From contig KL197715.1 in the NCBI GenBank assembly GCA_000697665.1, forward strand, positions 540,258 through 604,257: DNA of 64,000 nt, read 5' to 3'. Under the pieces are notes generated by a model. The model did no database searches. It saw nothing but the letters and a program-made list of their open reading frames with translations, and was not told the origin of the DNA. Source of the DNA: Jaapia argillacea MUCL 33604. Its lineage: Eukaryota > Basidiomycota > Agaricomycetes > Jaapiales > Jaapiaceae. This document shows positions 53,831-64,000 of the stretch, piece by piece; positions within the stretch are counted from its first letter, which is position 1; each line of letters starts with the position of its first letter. Made by a program: the position numbers and the translations under genes.

Positions 53831-55857
53831 ATGGCAGAATCAGATTGGGCTTGCGACTCCAACGAGTCCCTGTCATTATCCCTCGGTCAGCCCTGCTCTC
53901 GCCTCTCCACGACCCAGCTAATACTTGCCTCATCCAACTTTAACCACAACACGACTGGACCTTCTCTACGGACATGCTCTTACGACGTGATTCGACGTGA
54001 TGACACTGAATGAATAAACGCGTTCGTCTGTCCAGTACGCGCCCCATTAGACAAAGAGGTCCTGGGAGAGAACGAAGAATACGAGGGCTTTCAACCGACT
54101 TTCACATATCCTGTACGTCCTTTTGACGCATGACGCACCTTATTTCGCGAAGAAAGGGATTTATGAACCTGCTTTCGACAGATTTATGGCGAACATGAGA
54201 AGATATACGGGTACAAGGATCTTGTCATTGACGTTAGTCCCCCTCCTCCCTATTCCTTGGGCGCGTCTCTACCCTTGTTCCCTTTGTCCGGAGAGTCAAC
54301 TGCTGACCTCGACCACAGCTGAGATTCGCCTCGGGTTCCTTGGCGTATTACCTTTCAGTCCAGTATTCGGACATGTTGAAAAACTCAAGTTCGGTAGACG
54401 ACGTCGAGGGCACCTTGAGCAAGTTCATACCACCTGGTATGTCCCTCTTCACCCCATGACTCAACCCGTTCACGTGTACCATCCCACCGACGAATGTTGG
54501 TTAGATTATTACAAAATCGAAGAAACTTTCCTGGATCGCGTTGAACAAGAAGCCACCTCGTTCACACCCCTAGGCAATAAGATATACTCTTATTGTCGAC
54601 CATCACCTGCGGCCACCAAGGGAAAGGGGAAGAAAGTGATATCGAACGAAATGTTGGATCCTGAGGATGAGGATACGGTAGTGTTTGAGGTTTACCATGC
54701 AAGTCCACTCCTTCCTGCGTGTAACCGGCTGTTGATAGTTGTTTCGTAGACCACTTGGGATACCCCGGGATTCAGGGAGTATCACCGCCGAATGCAGTTA
54801 TTTATTCTACTATATATTGAAGCTGGGTCGTATATCAATGAAGAGGAGGATCAGTGGGAGTTTGTCGTCTTGTACGTCTCGGTCATTCTTCCTACTTTCT
54901 ACTCGGTCTTGGGATGCTCATGCTTTTCGGTGAGTTTAGGTTCGAGAAACGAAAACGGAGAGGCGTTCCAAAGGTGGAAACATATCATTTCGTTGGATAC
55001 TCGTCTTTGTATCAGTTCTATTGTTTCCCTGACAAGGTTAGGGTGAGGTTAAGGTACGAAGACTTCATTCGCACCGAATTTACAAAAGAGTGGAGTGTTG
55101 ACCATACCTTCCATCCAGTCAATTCGTGATATTACCCCCTTATCAACGACATGGTCACGGATGTACGTCCCGCCCCTTCCCATCCTCTCCCAGCCTAGTC
55201 TAACGACCGAACCGTCCAGCCGAACTCTACACCTCCATCTACCAATACGTCGTCTCCAGACCCGACATTGCGGAACTAACAGTCGAGGATCCAGCAGAGG
55301 CGTTTGAAGATTTGAGGGATAGGAATGATTTGAAGATGTTGTTGAATCACGAGGGGTTTATGCGGGAAGCGTTTGGGGTGGAGTCTGGTTCTGGTGGGAG
55401 TGTGGGACCTGTGAGGAGGAAGGGGAGGGGAGGAAATGGGAAGGGGAAGGGGAAGATGGGGCCGCCTGTTGATAAGGTTTGGATGGAGAAGTGGAGGAAG
55501 GATTTGAAGATTGCTGGGGTATGTGCTTTGTTTAGGTGTTGGTGTGAGGGGTGTACTCATTGGGTTTATGATAGCGTCAGTTCCAGAGATTGGTTGAGAT
55601 GCTCATTTTGTTACATCTTGACCCTGTGGACGAGAGAGCTATGCGGGCGTATCGTTTGCAAGTGAAAGAGCGATTGTATCGTTTCAACTTTGTGCGTGTA
55701 TCTCTGCTCTACTTTGTTAGACTTGGCTGAACCATGGGGGTTTCTTTTTCAGGAGGTGCTGGCGCAGATGGAGAAGGAGGAGAGGTTGGAGAAGCTCGAG
55801 GAGACTTTCCAGAGTGTCAAGGGTGATTACCAGCGGTTACTAGCCATGGTCCGATGA
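53831..55857 (+). CDS. HAT1: Histone acetyltransferase type B catalytic subunit (HAT1)
   Basis: HAT1 acetylates newly made histone H4 at Lys5 and Lys12 with its partner Hat2/RbAp46, in cytosol and nucleus. Spliced exons give MAESDWACDSNESLSLSL|VRAPLDKEVLGENEEYEGF, then FQPTFTYP|IYGEHEKIYGYKDLVID|LRFASGSLAYYLSVQYSDM, all HAT1 N-domain marks. SSSVDDVEGTLSKFIPP|DYYKIEETFLDRVEQEA follows. The GNAT core includes YHFVGYSSLYQFYCFPDKVR and SQFVILPPYQRHGHG, with the acetyl-CoA-binding Q-R-x-G-x-G loop. Then come ELYTSIYQYVVSRPDIAELT, EDPAEAFEDLRDRND, and a C-terminal helical part ending LAQMEKEERLEKLEE...YQRLLAMVR. Many short introns occur; intron 1 (about 150 bases) is the least certain. A Gly/Lys-rich insertion lies near 55400-55460. 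Confidence 0.92.
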
Positions 55858-56189
55858 CACTATCCTCATGACACTCGCTGCGGAGGACGTTCCGAGTTAT
55901 ATGCAGAGCCTTGTTGTTCTCCGTTCACGTTGCAGGAGGCAAGGCGTCTATCGCACCACCTTATTCACATCTTCTGTGCCTACCTTCACCTTTTTGACTT
56001 TCTTCACAATCTCTCTCCGTTTCGGCACGGCTATTTATCCGAAGGCATGTTCAATGTCAAGTAGCAAGTTCGGCGTCGACTGAGCCCTCTAAGGCGAGAT
56101 GTGATTAAACCCGGGCGAACGGACGAACATGTATGATGGCAGGGCAAACGAAGGCGGCTGTATAAGTATATCAAATGTGATCTGATAGC
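55858..56189. other. Convergent 3' flanks of HAT1 and PDX1
   Basis: No gene is seen. The stretch should hold both 3' UTRs. Confidence 0.45.
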
Positions 56190-57402
56190 CTAGATAATGC
56201 CGTCGAGGAAGGAGGACTGGCTCTTCGGCTTTGGCTCGGTTGTTTTGGGTGATGCAGAGCTACTTTGAGGGATGTAGTCTGAGATTATCGAGTCGAAGTC
56301 CGCTGTTATCGAAGGAGCTGGGAAAGGGAGTTATATTTAGTTGCCGGATTGATAGGTGGGAGAGGAAAGATTGGGAGTAAGTACCTGCTGCAGCACGGGC
56401 TTTCAGGGACGTTTGAAGGAAGTTTCCAACGATGAGTCTTCGAATGGCTGCGCCGTCCAAAGGCTTAAAAAGGGAACCCAAAGTTAAATTTGGTCACATG
56501 AGACGGGAGGGGGGGTGAGATGTACCTTGACCTCTTCCTTCTTTTCGACCTTCTCAGGCTTCTTCTCAGCCTCTTTGAACGTCCCGAGTGGTCCCGAAGC
56601 CTGACCAAGGTAAGTCAAAACGTCACCCTTTGTCAACATTCCCCGAACACCAGTTCCGGGTATCTTGTCGGCGTTGGGAATGTTGTTTTCTTGGAGAAGC
56701 CGGAGTACCGATGGGAAGAGTGGTCGTGAATGTTCGGGATGGAGGGTTGGGTGTGAAGGGGCTGGTTCGGATTTGGGTTGGGAAGGAGGAGGTTGGGGTT
56801 GGGAGGTTGGTGGGGGTGGAGGGGAAGCTTCTTGTTTGGGAGGGGCTGGTTCGTCGGATGGGGCTTGGAGGTTGGAGATATCGTCACCTTCTTCGGCTAG
56901 GATTGCGATTACCTTGCCGACTGGGACGCCCTTTGCACCGTCTTGTGCCTGTTCGGAGGTTAGTGTGGAGAGGTAAAGATGGTAGAGGAGGTCGCACCAA
57001 GATCTTCCCAAGAATTCCATCTTCTTGAGCCTCTACATCAATAGTAGCCTTGTCTGTTTCCTGAAAAACGCGTGGAGACACGGAATTTATGAGCATTTGG
57101 GTCATCCCGGGATGAGTGCCAACTTACAATCTCGAGCAAGACGTCGCCGACAGAGAAGGCTTCCCCCTCCTTCTTCTTCCAACTCGCAATGCCTCCCTCG
57201 GTCATTGTAGGGGACATTGCAGGCATTTGGAGGTTGGAGATGGCACTCCGAGCCCCGCTAGCGTGCAGACCTGGAATAAAACGAAAAAAAAAAAACAGGT
57301 AAATTCGAGAAAAGGCTAGGTTTGGGTTATAGAGGACGTACATCTCCTCCCGAGGGACCTCTGCACAGCTGCCCGACATATTGTAGCCTGGTGAAGGAAC
57401 AT
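56190..57402 (-). CDS. PDX1: Pyruvate dehydrogenase complex protein X (E3-binding protein)
   Basis: This mitochondrial protein tethers dihydrolipoamide dehydrogenase (E3) to the pyruvate dehydrogenase core. The start at 57402 reads [29 protein letters not shown], an Arg-rich mitochondrial presequence. The lipoyl domain follows: [55 protein letters not shown], with the lipoyl lysine in [23 protein letters not shown] ends it. A Pro-rich linker leads to the E3-binding domain ([38 protein letters not shown]). The short C-terminal part ends [11 protein letters not shown]...FLDGII. The large E2 catalytic domain with its HxxxDG motif is absent, so this is protein X and not E2. Introns are short; one has a run of A on the plus strand at about 57282-57294. 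Confidence 0.9.
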
Positions 57403-57784
57403 GATGACGGACGCTGAGGAGAGCAGCGTGGCAGGGAATTTGAAAGAAACCCAAAGATTGGGACGGCGGAAATGGACGGACCGTGTGACCAATTCCAGAT
57501 TGGGGATGTTCGCGGCCATGACTTTAGCGCAGCGGCGAGGCTCCATCTTGCTCAAAGCACTTGAACTGGGCTCGAAGTTTTACGCCTTGTGGCCTTTGCC
57601 CCGCGTTCATTCTCATGCTCGACTGCCCCTGTTGATCGCGGTCACCAACCTGCTGGGCGTTAAAGTATGCTAGCTGAGGCGAACAAGCCACTGAATCTCC
57701 CGACACATACCTTCACGTAACTCTCGGAGCTCGGTCACTACCCGTACTGTCACCTCGTCGTCGGTCCGTTCAAGAGCCAGAGAC
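57403..57784. promoter_or_regulatory. Divergent promoter region of PDX1 and SCAP
   Basis: About 380 bases between the two start codons on opposite strands. No element was recognised. A plus frame across it (57401-57673) has no motif. Confidence 0.4.
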
Positions 57785-60700
57785 ATGCCTGCGTTTGTAG
57801 TCTCAGGATTACAACGGGTGAGGAACGTCGGTGGCCGGTTTTTCCGACATTTTGGAATGTGAGTTGTGGTCCTTTTGGTTGGAGAGCTTCTGGTTTATGG
57901 GCTTTGGGCGTGGCAGACATTGCGCAACACATCAGATCCGTGTCATTATCATTTCTTGTCTGGTCATCACCTCGCTCTTCTATCCAGCTCTCTCCATATA
58001 CTCGTCATCACAACCCCAGCTCATCGCCCATTACTCATCCCGAATTCGTGATACACTCCATTTCCTGGAAGGATTCGGGTACCCCGCCCATGACGATCTC
58101 CACGACATTTGGACCCGACATAACGCTTTGCATGTCCGAGAAGATCCCATTGCAAGAGCTCTATGTGCTACTGAACGCACCCTTCGCGTGGAGAGAATCC
58201 TCGCATACAGCCCAGAACTGGAAAACGATAATGCTTTGAATCCACACACCATATTAGCTACCATGGAACTCGAAACTGCGATCTCGAAAATTCTGTCTAC
58301 CCGACGAGCAAAGTGTCTCACCAAACCTGGTGGAGAATGCTTGGTTATCAGCCCGTCGATGTTTTGGAGTGGCGACGAGCAAGTGCTCCAGTCTCAGGCC
58401 AACGTCTTCGGATCAGTGAACCTTTCCAAGAATGTCTCGGCCTCTGGCATTCCCGTCACACCACACATGGTCTTAGCGGGTCGAAGATTAAACGAACACT
58501 TCACATCCCAGGTCGACTTTGCTTCCGCCTTGGCGCTCACTTTCATATTCGTCGAAACCGATTGCTTGGACGATTCCGGTCATATTTCCTGGAGAAAAGT
58601 ACTCGAGGATGCGACTGCTGGAAACGCCCAGTTGGTATTTGAAACCCAAGAACCGAATATCGTCACGCTGGAGGTATGTCAAATGCATGTCCGGAAGAAG
58701 TCCAAAAACGTGATGATCTAACGGAGATGGTCTTTACCCCTGCACCAAATAGCTAGACACCAAGACATCCCATCGACGAGGTTCGTTCGTAATTTCAGCG
58801 TTCATTTGTATGGCCTACCTCATCTTTTTGGGCTACTTCGTCGTATCAATGAGGCGAATGAATACGGTGCACTCCCGTATTGGTCTTGCTTTCACCGGAC
58901 TGGTCGAACTTCTTGTCAGTACGATCACTAGTCTTTCTGTTTGTGCCCTTGTGGGCTTCAAGATTACCATGGTGCCTTGGTAGGATTTTCTTCTCAGTTA
59001 TCTGACCACTGCTCACTCCAACTCGTAGGGCCTTCCTCTTGATCGTCATCCTATTCGTCGGCGCAGAGAATATGTTCGCGTTGGTATGTCCTTCATCTCC
59101 TTGTTGTTCCTACCACAATGCTCAGTTCATTCATTTTCCCACAGGTCGATGCTGTCGTGAAGACTTCAATCACCTTGTCGGTCAAGGATAGGATAGGAGA
59201 AGGGTTGAGTCGAGCGGGCACTTCAAACACCCTCAAGGTTGTGACCTATAATTCGATTTTGGGAGTCATTGCCTTCTTCTCTGTTGGTGCTATTCGTCAG
59301 TTTTGCACCTTTGCGATCGTGGTGTTGGTGGCACACTGGTTCCTCGTCCATACTTTCTTCACGACGGTATTGTCTATTGATATACAACGCCTTGAAGTGA
59401 GTGGTGCCATCACTGGTCGTTGCAAAATTGACTTATCGTTCTTGCCAGCTCGACGAACTTCTTCGGCAAGATTCTAGTCTAGCTCCTTCCGCAGGAACCC
59501 CTCGTCCTCCCGTATCTAATCCGCCGTCGAATCAGCCTTGGAGGAGATCCATCATGGCCGCTAACAACCTATTACATGGACGTGCAACCAAAAATCTCAG
59601 TTTGCTTTTGGTGAGCGCAGTCTGTCGACCTTGTAACATTGAAGATCCTGATATCGTCTTGGTAGTTGCTGGCCGTTACAGCAACTTTGTACTACGCGAC
59701 ATCTCCACCAACATCCGCCCTTAATCGAGAGGAACCACGATTCCCATTCACTCCATCCTCCTCCGCGAAGCCGAAACACATCCCGATTGGCGTCGATCCT
59801 GCAGAGGATATCTGGAAGACTCTTAACCCTGTATCCAATGACCCTGTCATTCACCTTCGTATCGAGTCACCGACAATCGTTGCGTTTACATCCAGCGGAG
59901 GTGCTGACGCCACTGTGGATCTACTTCCGAACCGCTCTCGCCTCACTATGAAGACTATCGAAGCCTTTACATGGCTTCTGAAGATCGTCGTTTTCCCCAT
60001 ATCCGTCACCACTGGTACCTTGTATGGGTTACTACTCTATTTATTGAAGGATGCGGAGCTTCTGGAAGCCCAACGAAATCGTGCGGGGCCCGACGCTCCA
60101 CCAAAAGAAGAAGACGCAGTTGAACCACAAATATCTTTCACCACCCTTCCGCGAGCTTTCCCTACCGATGTCGAGCTGATCGCAGCAAGTAAAGACGGGC
60201 GCTTCGCCGCATCTATTGGACTTGGGAACGAGCTCGTTGTATGGCGCACTGATACCAAGGATTGTATCCAAATCGATGCGACGGATGTCCTGACGTACGG
60301 AGCCAGTACGTCTTCAGCGACTAGCGCCTTAACCGCACTGGCCTTGGACGAATATGGTCAGTTTTGTGCAGTTGGGACGGGCGCTGGTGTCATTGCCATT
60401 TGGTCGATCAACGAAACTTCAGCCATCCCCTTTCAACATCATCTCTCATCGGAAAGCCTGTCGTCTACAGTGACAGACATCGAGTTCCTTCAGGTAGTCT
60501 CATCGCCGACCACTCGGCTGTCGACTGCTCGAAGCCCAGCCTCACCTCCACCCCTTGTCTCTGTGTATGACAACGGGGCTGCTGTGAAGTGGACTACAGT
60601 CCCGGTACCTGTTGCGACGCCGATCAACTCCTCCCGGCCGCCTTTTGTCGATCGGTCAATGCTATTGCGATTTGAAGGCGACGAAACGCCGCTCATCGCA

Positions 60701-61861
60701 TTCTCTATGGAGGACGGCCTTCTGGAGATTTCGGAGATCGGGTTGCGAGAGGGAGGCTTGGGACCGGATTGTCAGTTCCTGGTTGGCAATCCTATCGACC
60801 GGGCGGTCAAGGTCCATGGTCGTTACCTGGACTTTGGTGGAGAGCGGCATTTGATCATAGCAGTCGGCACCCGAGCTGGTGTGGTTTCGCTTTGGGATGC
60901 GAAGTTGGGGGATTGTATATCCGTGTTGGACGAAGGATGGGGAGAAGTTACCGGATTGCGTATATCACCAATACGACGCAAGGCTTGCTCCATCTGCGGT
61001 GAATATCCTCCAGAGAGCTTCTCCGTCGCTATCTCCGTCCACTCTCGCATCATTTTCCATCGCGTCTATGCCTCCGTCCAAGGCAGACAATGCTCTTGTC
61101 CTCGCTGCCAACCTCATCAATCTCCAGTTCGGAACGTGGGACTCGGTCGTCGTTCAAGAAGCAGCAGTCAAGCTCCTTCACCCGGTTCAGCTTCACCCGT
61201 AATCGCCCGCTCGAGGTTGCCTTCCGTCAGCGATGGTGCCGTGGCCAATATTGCACTTTCTTTCCCGGTGTCAGGGCATGGTGTTCATTCGAGGAGAATT
61301 TCAGAGAAAGATGCTCTTCGTCGCGGATCCGACAATCTGTCAGTTACCATTGATGGCGAGGAAGACGGGTTTCCCAGTCTTGTGGGTCCAGACACAACAT
61401 TACCTTCGATGGCGGCAAGGTCGGCGCTATGGCAAAGTGCGGTCATAGTTAGATCTGCCGAGGCCACATTGGACAGGGGTGGTTGGGATGTTTTCAATGG
61501 ACGGTTTGTCGGGGTACGTCGAAAGCCTCGTACCATTGGTAAACCCAAAGAGCGACTTTCTGTCCCCGTCGACTCCAGACACTTGCCTGGATTATCTATC
61601 GCCACCCTGGAGAGGTGGGAGTTGTGGACGTTTGACCCTCAGTCTTCGTCGTTGCGTGCTTCGTCTTTGGTGACACTTCATCAACGACAGCCCGTCATCA
61701 CTGAAGACCCTCATCGTCGACGTTCCGCATCTAGTGGGAATAAGGGTCTCAATGTTCCTGGTATCCCTTTCACTCGGGTTTCATCTGTCGTTGGTGGTCG
61801 AACTTTCTGCTTGTCAGGCTTTGGGAACACTTTGGGGTTATTCTCTTTGGAATTGCCTTGA
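57785..61861 (+). CDS. SREBP cleavage-activating protein (SCAP/Scp1) homologue
   Basis: SCAP senses sterols in the ER and escorts the SREBP transcription factor for activation. In fungi this system also reports oxygen through sterol synthesis. The ATG at 57785 begins MPAFVVSGLQRVRNVGGRFF. An intron splits RHFGI|HCATHQIRVIIISCLVI, the first helix (IIISCLVITSLFYPALSIY). A luminal domain of about 250 residues follows. The sterol-sensing domain spans about 58790-59400: VISAFICMAYLIFLGYFVVS, GLVELLVSTITSLSVCALVG, FLLIVILFVGAENMFALVDA, VKDRIGEGLSRAG, and two more helices. After ATKNLSLLL|AVTATLYYA the C-terminal half is cytosolic, with WD40-like units (FAASIGLGNELVVWRTDTKD, FCAVGTGAGVIAIWSINETS, GTRAGVVSLWDAKLGDCISV). 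It stops at 61859-61861. Architecture fits the family; SREBP itself is not in the window. Confidence 0.9.
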
Positions 61862-62473
61862 TTTCGTTGTTATTTAGAGAACGTTTATGCTATTATTGTC
61901 CTTGCTTTTGCTTTCTTTGTCGCACTGCTGTATCTCGTATCAGTCAGCACCTATGTACCTCTACTTATCGTATGGATGTAATTCTCCGGCGGAATCCATG
62001 TACATGTACAAAAAAATACACATTCTCCCCAGCTGGCGTTTCTATGATGATTCCAGAACAATATGCCCCATATCTGCACCCAGACAAGAGGTGGTGCCGG
62101 TGAGGGATAATTCTATTTGCAAACTTGGCTCACCCTAGGAACCCTGAAGAAATAGTGAACTTGATAGAAACCTGGGGTACTATTGCGCTAAGATGAGCTG
62201 ACGAAGATGGGTGTCGACCACGGGCTACAGAGCGTGGCAGGGGTCGGGGAAGAGATTCAGTACTTCATTCAACGAGTAGTCCACCGGCAAATGCCGAATC
62301 CCTCTCCCCGCGGCTCCAACAATACTGGTTCGTTTGCTCATGTCCTCCCTGGTTTTCCTACTACTTATGTCCCCTTCGGGGTGACATACGTAAAAATTGG
62401 AACGATACAGAGAAGTGCTTATCTGAGGAGCAGTCTGATTTTTACCTCCTATTTTTGCACCTAAGCCTGACCT
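61862..62473. other. Intergenic, 3' flank of SCAP
   Basis: Short frames of 80-100 codons occur but none has a motif. It leads into the palindrome array. Confidence 0.4.
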
Positions 62474-63008
62474 GATACCCGCCAATTGGCGGGTATCATT
62501 CTGAGGAATCAGATTTTTACCCCTCATTTTTTCACCTATGCTTGACAGATACCCGCCAATTGGCGGGGTATGATTTTGAGAAGTCAGATTTTACCTCCCA
62601 TTTTCATACCTATGCATGACCGATACCCGCCAATTGGCAGGTATGATTTTGAGGAGCCGGAATTTTACCCCTCGTTTTTGCACCTATGCCTGACATCATA
62701 CCCGCCAATTGGCGGGTATGATTTTGAGAAGTCGGATTTTTACCTCCCATTTTCACACCTATGCCTGACCGATACCTGCCAATTGGCGGGTATCATTTGT
62801 GGCAGGTGCATCTGTGCTTTCCACCGAGGAGTCGAATTTTTGCTTCACCTATGCCTGACCCAATACCCCGCCAATTGGCAGGTATCATTTGTAGCAGTTG
62901 TACCTCATAGGCTTCTGATTTTTGGAACCCCCCTCGCAGGTAGGGCGGGCCACTTCCTTTTTGTACTCGGTTTTGAGTATCCTGATACCCGCCCATTGGC
63001 AGGTGTCC
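62474..63008. repeat. Tandem array of palindrome-bearing units (minisatellite)
   Basis: Seven copies of a palindrome with the core CCGCCAATTGGCGG occur at about 62474-62497, 62548-62573, 62622-62645, 62697-62720, 62771-62794, 62862-62886 and 62984-63008. Copies 1 and 4 are perfect 24-base inverted repeats; the others carry one to three changes. The first five are spaced 74-75 bases apart, and the unit between them is also repeated (TATG-C-TGAC before; GATTTTGAG and TTTTACC-CCCATTTT after). Spacing widens to about 91 and 122 bases for the last two, where units decay. One frame stays open through the array, but spacing is not a multiple of three throughout, so it is unlikely to be coding. Confidence 0.9.
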
Positions 63009-63780
63009 GAGTATGTTGCGAGTATGAAACAATTTACCTCCCAATTGTTTGGACTCAATTTTTTTGGCAGGTGTCTGTTGCATGCATGATAGGCCCCCAA
63101 CAGGCCTCATTCTCGCACTATGGTGCAGTTCACTTAGTCACCACCTACTTTGTACAGCCGCCAAATCAACCAAAGGTTGAAATTTTTTCGTTTTGTACCT
63201 CTGAGAGCCTTTTGCATGATGTTTTTGGTATATTTTCACCCCAAATCTGACTCAAACCTCCCCTGCGAGCCTGCAACGCGACGGGGACCACACCTTTGTG
63301 GTCGCGGGATGCATCAAGGATGTTCCCTGCGAGAAAATTTTGAGATTTTTACCACACAAATTAGGTGAAAATACAGTCCAGGTTTGGTTTAATGGGTTGT
63401 CGCTGATTGAAATGGGTCCCGATGGTGGTTTGGAGCTGTTATTTGCACCTGACCCTCCCACACTTTGATTTTAATAAGACTTGGTGTACGACCAGATCAG
63501 CAACTCTTATCTGACTTGCTATCTCTTTGCATCGACACCAGCGGGAAACCCAGCAATAGGAACCTTCCTTTGGACGATCCTACTGATGATCAGTTAGTCT
63601 CCTTTAGCAGACCTTAAAATAGTAACCTATGTTTAAGGTCTGCCCCAATTCAGAGGCATTTGGTGGAGGCCTCCACTATCCCAATATGGTAACTCACAAC
63701 GCCTCTCTGAAGGACTTTGAGATTATCGATAAATCACGATAAATGTGAAATATATTTGTGCTCCTCTCGATACCCTCACT
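63009..63780. other. Intergenic, low coding signal
   Basis: It is A/T-rich compared with the rest of the window, with no recognised gene. A word pair GGTCTGC/GCAGACC and AAGACTTGG occur but no terminal inverted repeat could be confirmed. Confidence 0.35.
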
Positions 63781-64000
63781 ATGGCTTCCCCAAATGAAGT
63801 ACAGTTTGAATTCTATAATCCTTCAACCCCAGCTCGAGCTGGGAGCTCAGGTTCTACATCCCATTTCGACCCTCCGTCTACAGGAACAGCAAGTGGACGA
63901 AAACCAAAACAGTCGCCATCCCAGAAGCTCGATCACATCCCCGATGCCATCGCCAGTGTCCAATGGTCTGTTTCCACATTCTTGCAACACTTGCTTTGGT
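63781..64000 (+). CDS. 5' end of a truncated ORF, unknown (possibly mobile-element related)
   Basis: An ATG at 63781 opens a frame of 73 codons that runs off the window. It reads MASPNEVQFEFYNPSTPARA, then Ser/Thr/Pro-rich sequence with GRKPKQSPSQKLDHIPDAIA, then WSVSTFLQHLLW. The helical end followed by a Trp/Leu-rich segment is reminiscent of the N-terminal part of large basidiomycete proteins of the DUF6589 type that are often found with transposons, but the match is by feel only. The family stays open. Confidence 0.4.
   Translation, partial: MASPNEVQFEFYNPSTPARAGSSGSTSHFDPPSTGTASGRKPKQSPSQKLDHIPDAIASVQWSVSTFLQHLLW

Noticed and set aside
54123-54749. A 208-codon plus-strand frame as a separate gene
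   Set aside because: It reads through HAT1 introns in a partly wrong frame; splicing gives the HAT1 sequence IYGEHEKIYGYKDLVID.
62474-63008. CRISPR array
   Set aside because: Units are tandem with conserved inter-palindrome sequence, not unique spacers, and the genome is eukaryotic.
62570-63250. A 226-codon plus-strand frame through the palindrome array, with repeated peptide units
   Set aside because: The frame exists only because the repeats lack stops; spacing changes (74, 75, 91, 122) break any repeat phase and no motif is present. Treated as a non-coding minisatellite.

Overview
The window is nuclear DNA of a basidiomycete fungus, most likely an Agaricomycete. The evidence is dense genes on both strands, many introns of about 50-60 bases with GTACGT/GTAAGT/GTGAGT donors, a SCAP-type sterol sensor, a pyruvate dehydrogenase E3-binding protein, a fungal CSC1 channel, a TVP38 protein and NACHT NTPases of the fungal type. 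No bacterial features (operons, CRISPR) were seen, and no tRNA or rRNA gene was recognised. All gene models were spliced by eye from conserved residues and splice-site consensus, so exon limits are approximate unless given.

Layout. 0.5-7.5 kb: housekeeping genes, namely release factor eRF1 (-), divergent from RNase P/MRP subunit POP7 (+), then a CSC1/OSCA-like channel (-). 7.6-13.9 kb: a poorly resolved stretch with hydrophobic minus-strand ORFs. 14.0-16.2 kb: an acidic, low-complexity protein of unknown role. 16.2-19.2 kb: gene-poor. 19.2-21.1 kb: two tandem MIF-family genes. 21.6-29.2 kb: BTB protein, two F-box-type proteins and two unknown proteins.

29.6-53.3 kb is the most striking region. 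Four gene families recur in related blocks: glutathione reductase (GR), a TVP38/TMEM64 membrane protein, a NACHT NTPase and a glutathione S-transferase (GST). Intact members are GR1, TVP38-1, NACHT1, NACHT2, one GST, GR2 and TVP38-2. Between them lie three broken GST copies and a chimeric pseudogene in which GR exons sit inside TVP38 exons. Intergenic DNA is repeated as well, so this is a decaying segmental duplication. The two NACHT proteins are intact once four short exons are joined, and both end in a hydrophobic tail that could anchor them in a membrane. The GST and GR2 genes are divergent, which would suit joint control of glutathione use and recycling.

53.8-61.9 kb: histone acetyltransferase HAT1 (+), pyruvate dehydrogenase component X (-) and a SCAP homologue (+). 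62.5-63.0 kb: a minisatellite of about 74-base units, each carrying a palindrome. 63.8 kb to the end: the start of an ORF that runs off the window.
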